DNA of 64,000 nt from Nitrosospira lacus (lineage in GTDB: Bacteria > Pseudomonadota > Gammaproteobacteria > Burkholderiales > Nitrosomonadaceae), in contig NZ_CP021106.3 in the NCBI RefSeq assembly GCF_000355765.4, forward strand, positions 1,893,137 to 1,957,136, in the 5' to 3' direction. The position numbers were made by a program, and so were the translations under genes. Below are positions 62,302 to 64,000 of this stretch, piece by piece. Within the stretch, counting starts at the first letter, position 1, and each line of letters opens with the position of its first letter. The notes below the pieces were generated by a model. It ran no database searches and was not told the DNA's origin. It saw only the letters and a program-made list of their open reading frames with translations.

Positions 62302-64000
62302 ATGGCCACGTTCAGAATCGCCGCGTTCTCCGGGCTTGTGCCGAGACTGGCAAGGCAGCTGCTTGCGCCGAATCAGGCGCAGGTCGCGACAAACTGCAAC
62401 CTAACATCCGGCGATCTGCGCCCACGGAACGGCCCGCTGCATGTATTTTCGCCTATCATCGGCAATGATATAGAGTCCATATTCCGCATGGAGAAGGACG
62501 GCAACGAGAAGTGGCTGGTGTGGGATAAGGATGTCGACGTGGCGCGTTCCCCTGTTGCCGGGAACACTGAGCGGCGTTTCTACTACACGGGCGACGGCGA
62601 GCCTAGAGCATCGGATTACGACACGGCTACCACGGGAGTGGGGCCTTATCCTTCCGGATGCTATGTGCTGGGCGTGAGTCCCCCCGTTACCCAGCCGACC
62701 GTGACGCCTTCCGGCGGGGTGAGCGGCACAACGGTGTCGCGCGTCTACGTTTACACGTTCGTAACCCTCTGGGGAGAAGAGTCCGCGCCGTCGCCGGTCT
62801 CCCCCACGACGACCGGAAAGATCGATGACACCTGGGCGCTGTCCGCGATGGATGCCGCGCCGCCGAACTCAGGCGCCGTGACCGGCGCAATCAAGGACAC
62901 ACCGAGCGCCGGGTACGTGACCATCACATTAAATAGTGTGTTCGGGCTGCGTGCCCATGAAGAAATCACATTTGCCGCGGTAACTGGCATGACGGACTTG
63001 AATGCCACATTCCCGATAGTGAGTATCAGCGGCAATGATGTGGTGGTGCTGCTGTCGACGACTCAGACTTATAGCGCTTGCGGAACGTGGACGCGCAAGG
63101 CCCCACACAACACTACCGGCATGACCAAGCGGATCTACCGCACGCTCACCACTTCATCCGGTACCGAGTATCACTATCTCGTCACCTTGTCGGTGGGCAC
63201 CACGACGTACAACGACACCATTTCCGATACCGTTGCCGCCCTGGGCGAAGTATTGCCGTCCGCGACATGGAACATGCCGCCGGCCAACATGAAGGGCATC
63301 ATCATCATGGCGAACGGGATAGCGTGCGGCTTCTTCGGCAATGAGGTCTGTTTCTCGGAGCCGTTCAAGCCTTATGCATGGCCGACCGCCTATCGTCAAA
63401 CCTACGATCAGGACATTGTTGCAGTAGGGATCGTTGGCACCACACTGGTGGGCATGACCGAAGGCAACCCCTTCACCATTACCGGCGTGGACCCGATAAC
63501 CATGGGTGGCGGTATGGAGAAGCTGGGCGTGGCGTGGCCGTGCATGGCAAAGCGCGGCGTGGCGAGTTTCGCCTTCGGAGTAGGGTACCCGGCGCCGCAA
63601 GGGCTGGTCATCTCCGGCATGAACACGGACATCGTTACCAAGGACCTGTTCACGCAGAGGGAATGGGGGGAACTGAACCCGTCCACGTTCATCGCCGCAT
63701 CCGCCGATAACCGCTACTACGCCGGCTACACCATTGACGACAGTTCGCTCATGTTCGTGATCGACAAGGCCGAGAGCGCATCATTCGTCAAGGTGAACCA
63801 GCGAATTACCGCCATATGGGCCGATCCGTGGACCGGCAAGCTCTATGTCGCTGCCGACAAGAAGATCTACCAATGGGAAGGCGATGTCGGCACCAAGCTT
63901 TCCTATGAGTGGAAGAGCAAGAAATTCATCAGCCAGCCGCCATTGAACTACGGCGCGGCCAAGGTCGATGCCGACTTTGATATGTCCGAAGCGGAAACGG
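62302..64000 (+). CDS. Large phage structural protein (3' end outside window)
   Basis: An ATG at 62302 after TTTAGGAT opens a frame that runs without a stop to the end of the window (566 codons visible). It begins MATFRIAAFSGLVPRLARQL, then LAPNQAQVATNCNLTSGDLR, and includes beta-rich, fibronectin-like text (VSRVYVYTFVTLWGEESAPS), a helical/beta region LTTSSGTEYHYLVTLSVGTT and GKLYVAADKKIYQWEGD. The opening resembles large tail or head-associated proteins of short-tailed phages. It contains no catalytic motif. Role unproven; the missing 3' part might show it. Confidence 0.7.
   Translation, partial: MATFRIAAFSGLVPRLARQLLAPNQAQVATNCNLTSGDLRPRNGPLHVFSPIIGNDIESIFRMEKDGNEKWLVWDKDVDVARSPVAGNTERRFYYTGDGEPRASDYDTATTGVGPYPSGCYVLGVSPPVTQPTVTPSGGVSGTTVSRVYVYTFVTLWGEESAPSPVSPTTTGKIDDTWALSAMDAAPPNSGAVTGAIKDTPSAGYVTITLNSVFGLRAHEEITFAAVTGMTDLNATFPIVSISGNDVVVLLSTTQTYSACGTWTRKAPHNTTGMTKRIYRTLTTSSGTEYHYLVTLSVGTTTYNDTISDTVAALGEVLPSATWNMPPANMKGIIIMANGIACGFFGNEVCFSEPFKPYAWPTAYRQTYDQDIVAVGIVGTTLVGMTEGNPFTITGVDPITMGGGMEKLGVAWPCMAKRGVASFAFGVGYPAPQGLVISGMNTDIVTKDLFTQREWGELNPSTFIAASADNRYYAGYTIDDSSLMFVIDKAESASFVKVNQRITAIWADPWTGKLYVAADKKIYQWEGDVGTKLSYEWKSKKFISQPPLNYGAAKVDADFDMSEAET

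Larger units (their letters stand above)
46701..64000 (+). mobile_element. Late gene module of a podovirus-like prophage (continues beyond window)
   Basis: From the promoter at 46701 to the end of the window all genes are on the plus strand, closely packed with many ATGA overlaps. They run from spanins, terminase, portal, scaffold, coat, spikes, connectors and fibre to a lysis cassette and a large structural protein. The portal, scaffold and N4-gp56-type coat protein arrangement and the absence of a tape-measure or contractile-tail gene point to a short-tailed phage. No integrase, repressor or attachment site is in the window, so the ends are undefined; the left limit could include the two minus-strand genes at 45.5-46.6 kb. 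Confidence 0.85.

Noticed and set aside
62120-62302. Short frame between endolysin and the last structural gene
   Set aside because: No clear ribosome site, 60 codons, no recognisable features; could be real but is not supported.

Overview
The window looks like a chromosomal segment of a Gram-negative bacterium, most likely a betaproteobacterium and possibly a Nitrosospira-like member of the Nitrosomonadaceae. The grounds are a PEP-CTERM exported protein, a TonB-dependent receptor, Tat and lipoprotein signals, three large hybrid histidine kinases and moderate-to-high GC. No rRNA, tRNA or CRISPR array was recognised, so the taxonomic call rests on gene style only.

Layout. 0-5.8 kb: the 3' part of a tyrosinase, a winged-helix regulator divergent from a fatty-acid desaturase, an SDR oxidoreductase, an O-acetylhomoserine sulfhydrylase (MetY type) and an alpha/beta hydrolase. 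6-12.2 kb: a MetE-like methyltransferase abutting a hybrid histidine kinase, then a second, divergent hybrid kinase. 12.2-17.5 kb: a sparse region with a hemerythrin-like protein, small stress-like or exported proteins, a Fur-box-like site and an exported multi-domain CbiX-like chelatase. 17.6-18.9 kb: an intact IS4-like insertion sequence with 16-bp inverted repeats and a 9-bp target duplication inside an already broken higA-type antitoxin gene. 19-28.4 kb: SRPBCC, YCII and VOC small-domain proteins, a PEP-CTERM protein, a third hybrid kinase and a siderophore-type TonB receptor; the last two have similar Fur-like sites upstream.

28.7-37.0 kb is a run of same-strand genes that reads as phenolic oxidation: cytochrome c and flavoprotein of a p-cresol methylhydroxylase-like enzyme (with an unknown Tat-type protein between them), Zn alcohol dehydrogenase, exported intradiol dioxygenase, aldehyde dehydrogenase, NADPH:FMN-reductase-like protein, hemerythrin and FmdE-like protein.

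37.7-45.5 kb is the most unusual part. A 210-residue protein made of 16 perfect copies of a 12-residue tyrosine-rich unit lies between two diverged type-3-copper (tyrosinase-like) proteins, one of which has lost a predicted copper ligand. Two serine-protease-like proteins, a small beta-rich protein and an FAD-dependent lactone-oxidase-like enzyme lie around them. I propose this as a candidate undescribed system in which a tyrosine-repeat substrate is oxidised, and perhaps cleaved, by its neighbours. This is inference from gene content and order.

46.7-64.0 kb is the late module of a podovirus-like prophage, running off the right edge: a consensus promoter followed by a tandem array of terminator-like hairpins, spanin-like genes, terminase, portal, scaffold, N4-gp56-type coat protein, two tandem beta-helix spike paralogues, connector-like genes, a tail fibre, a lysis cassette with a GH24 endolysin, and a large open structural gene. 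A Bor-like lipoprotein and its operon partner sit at its left edge on the opposite strand. No integrase or attachment site is visible.
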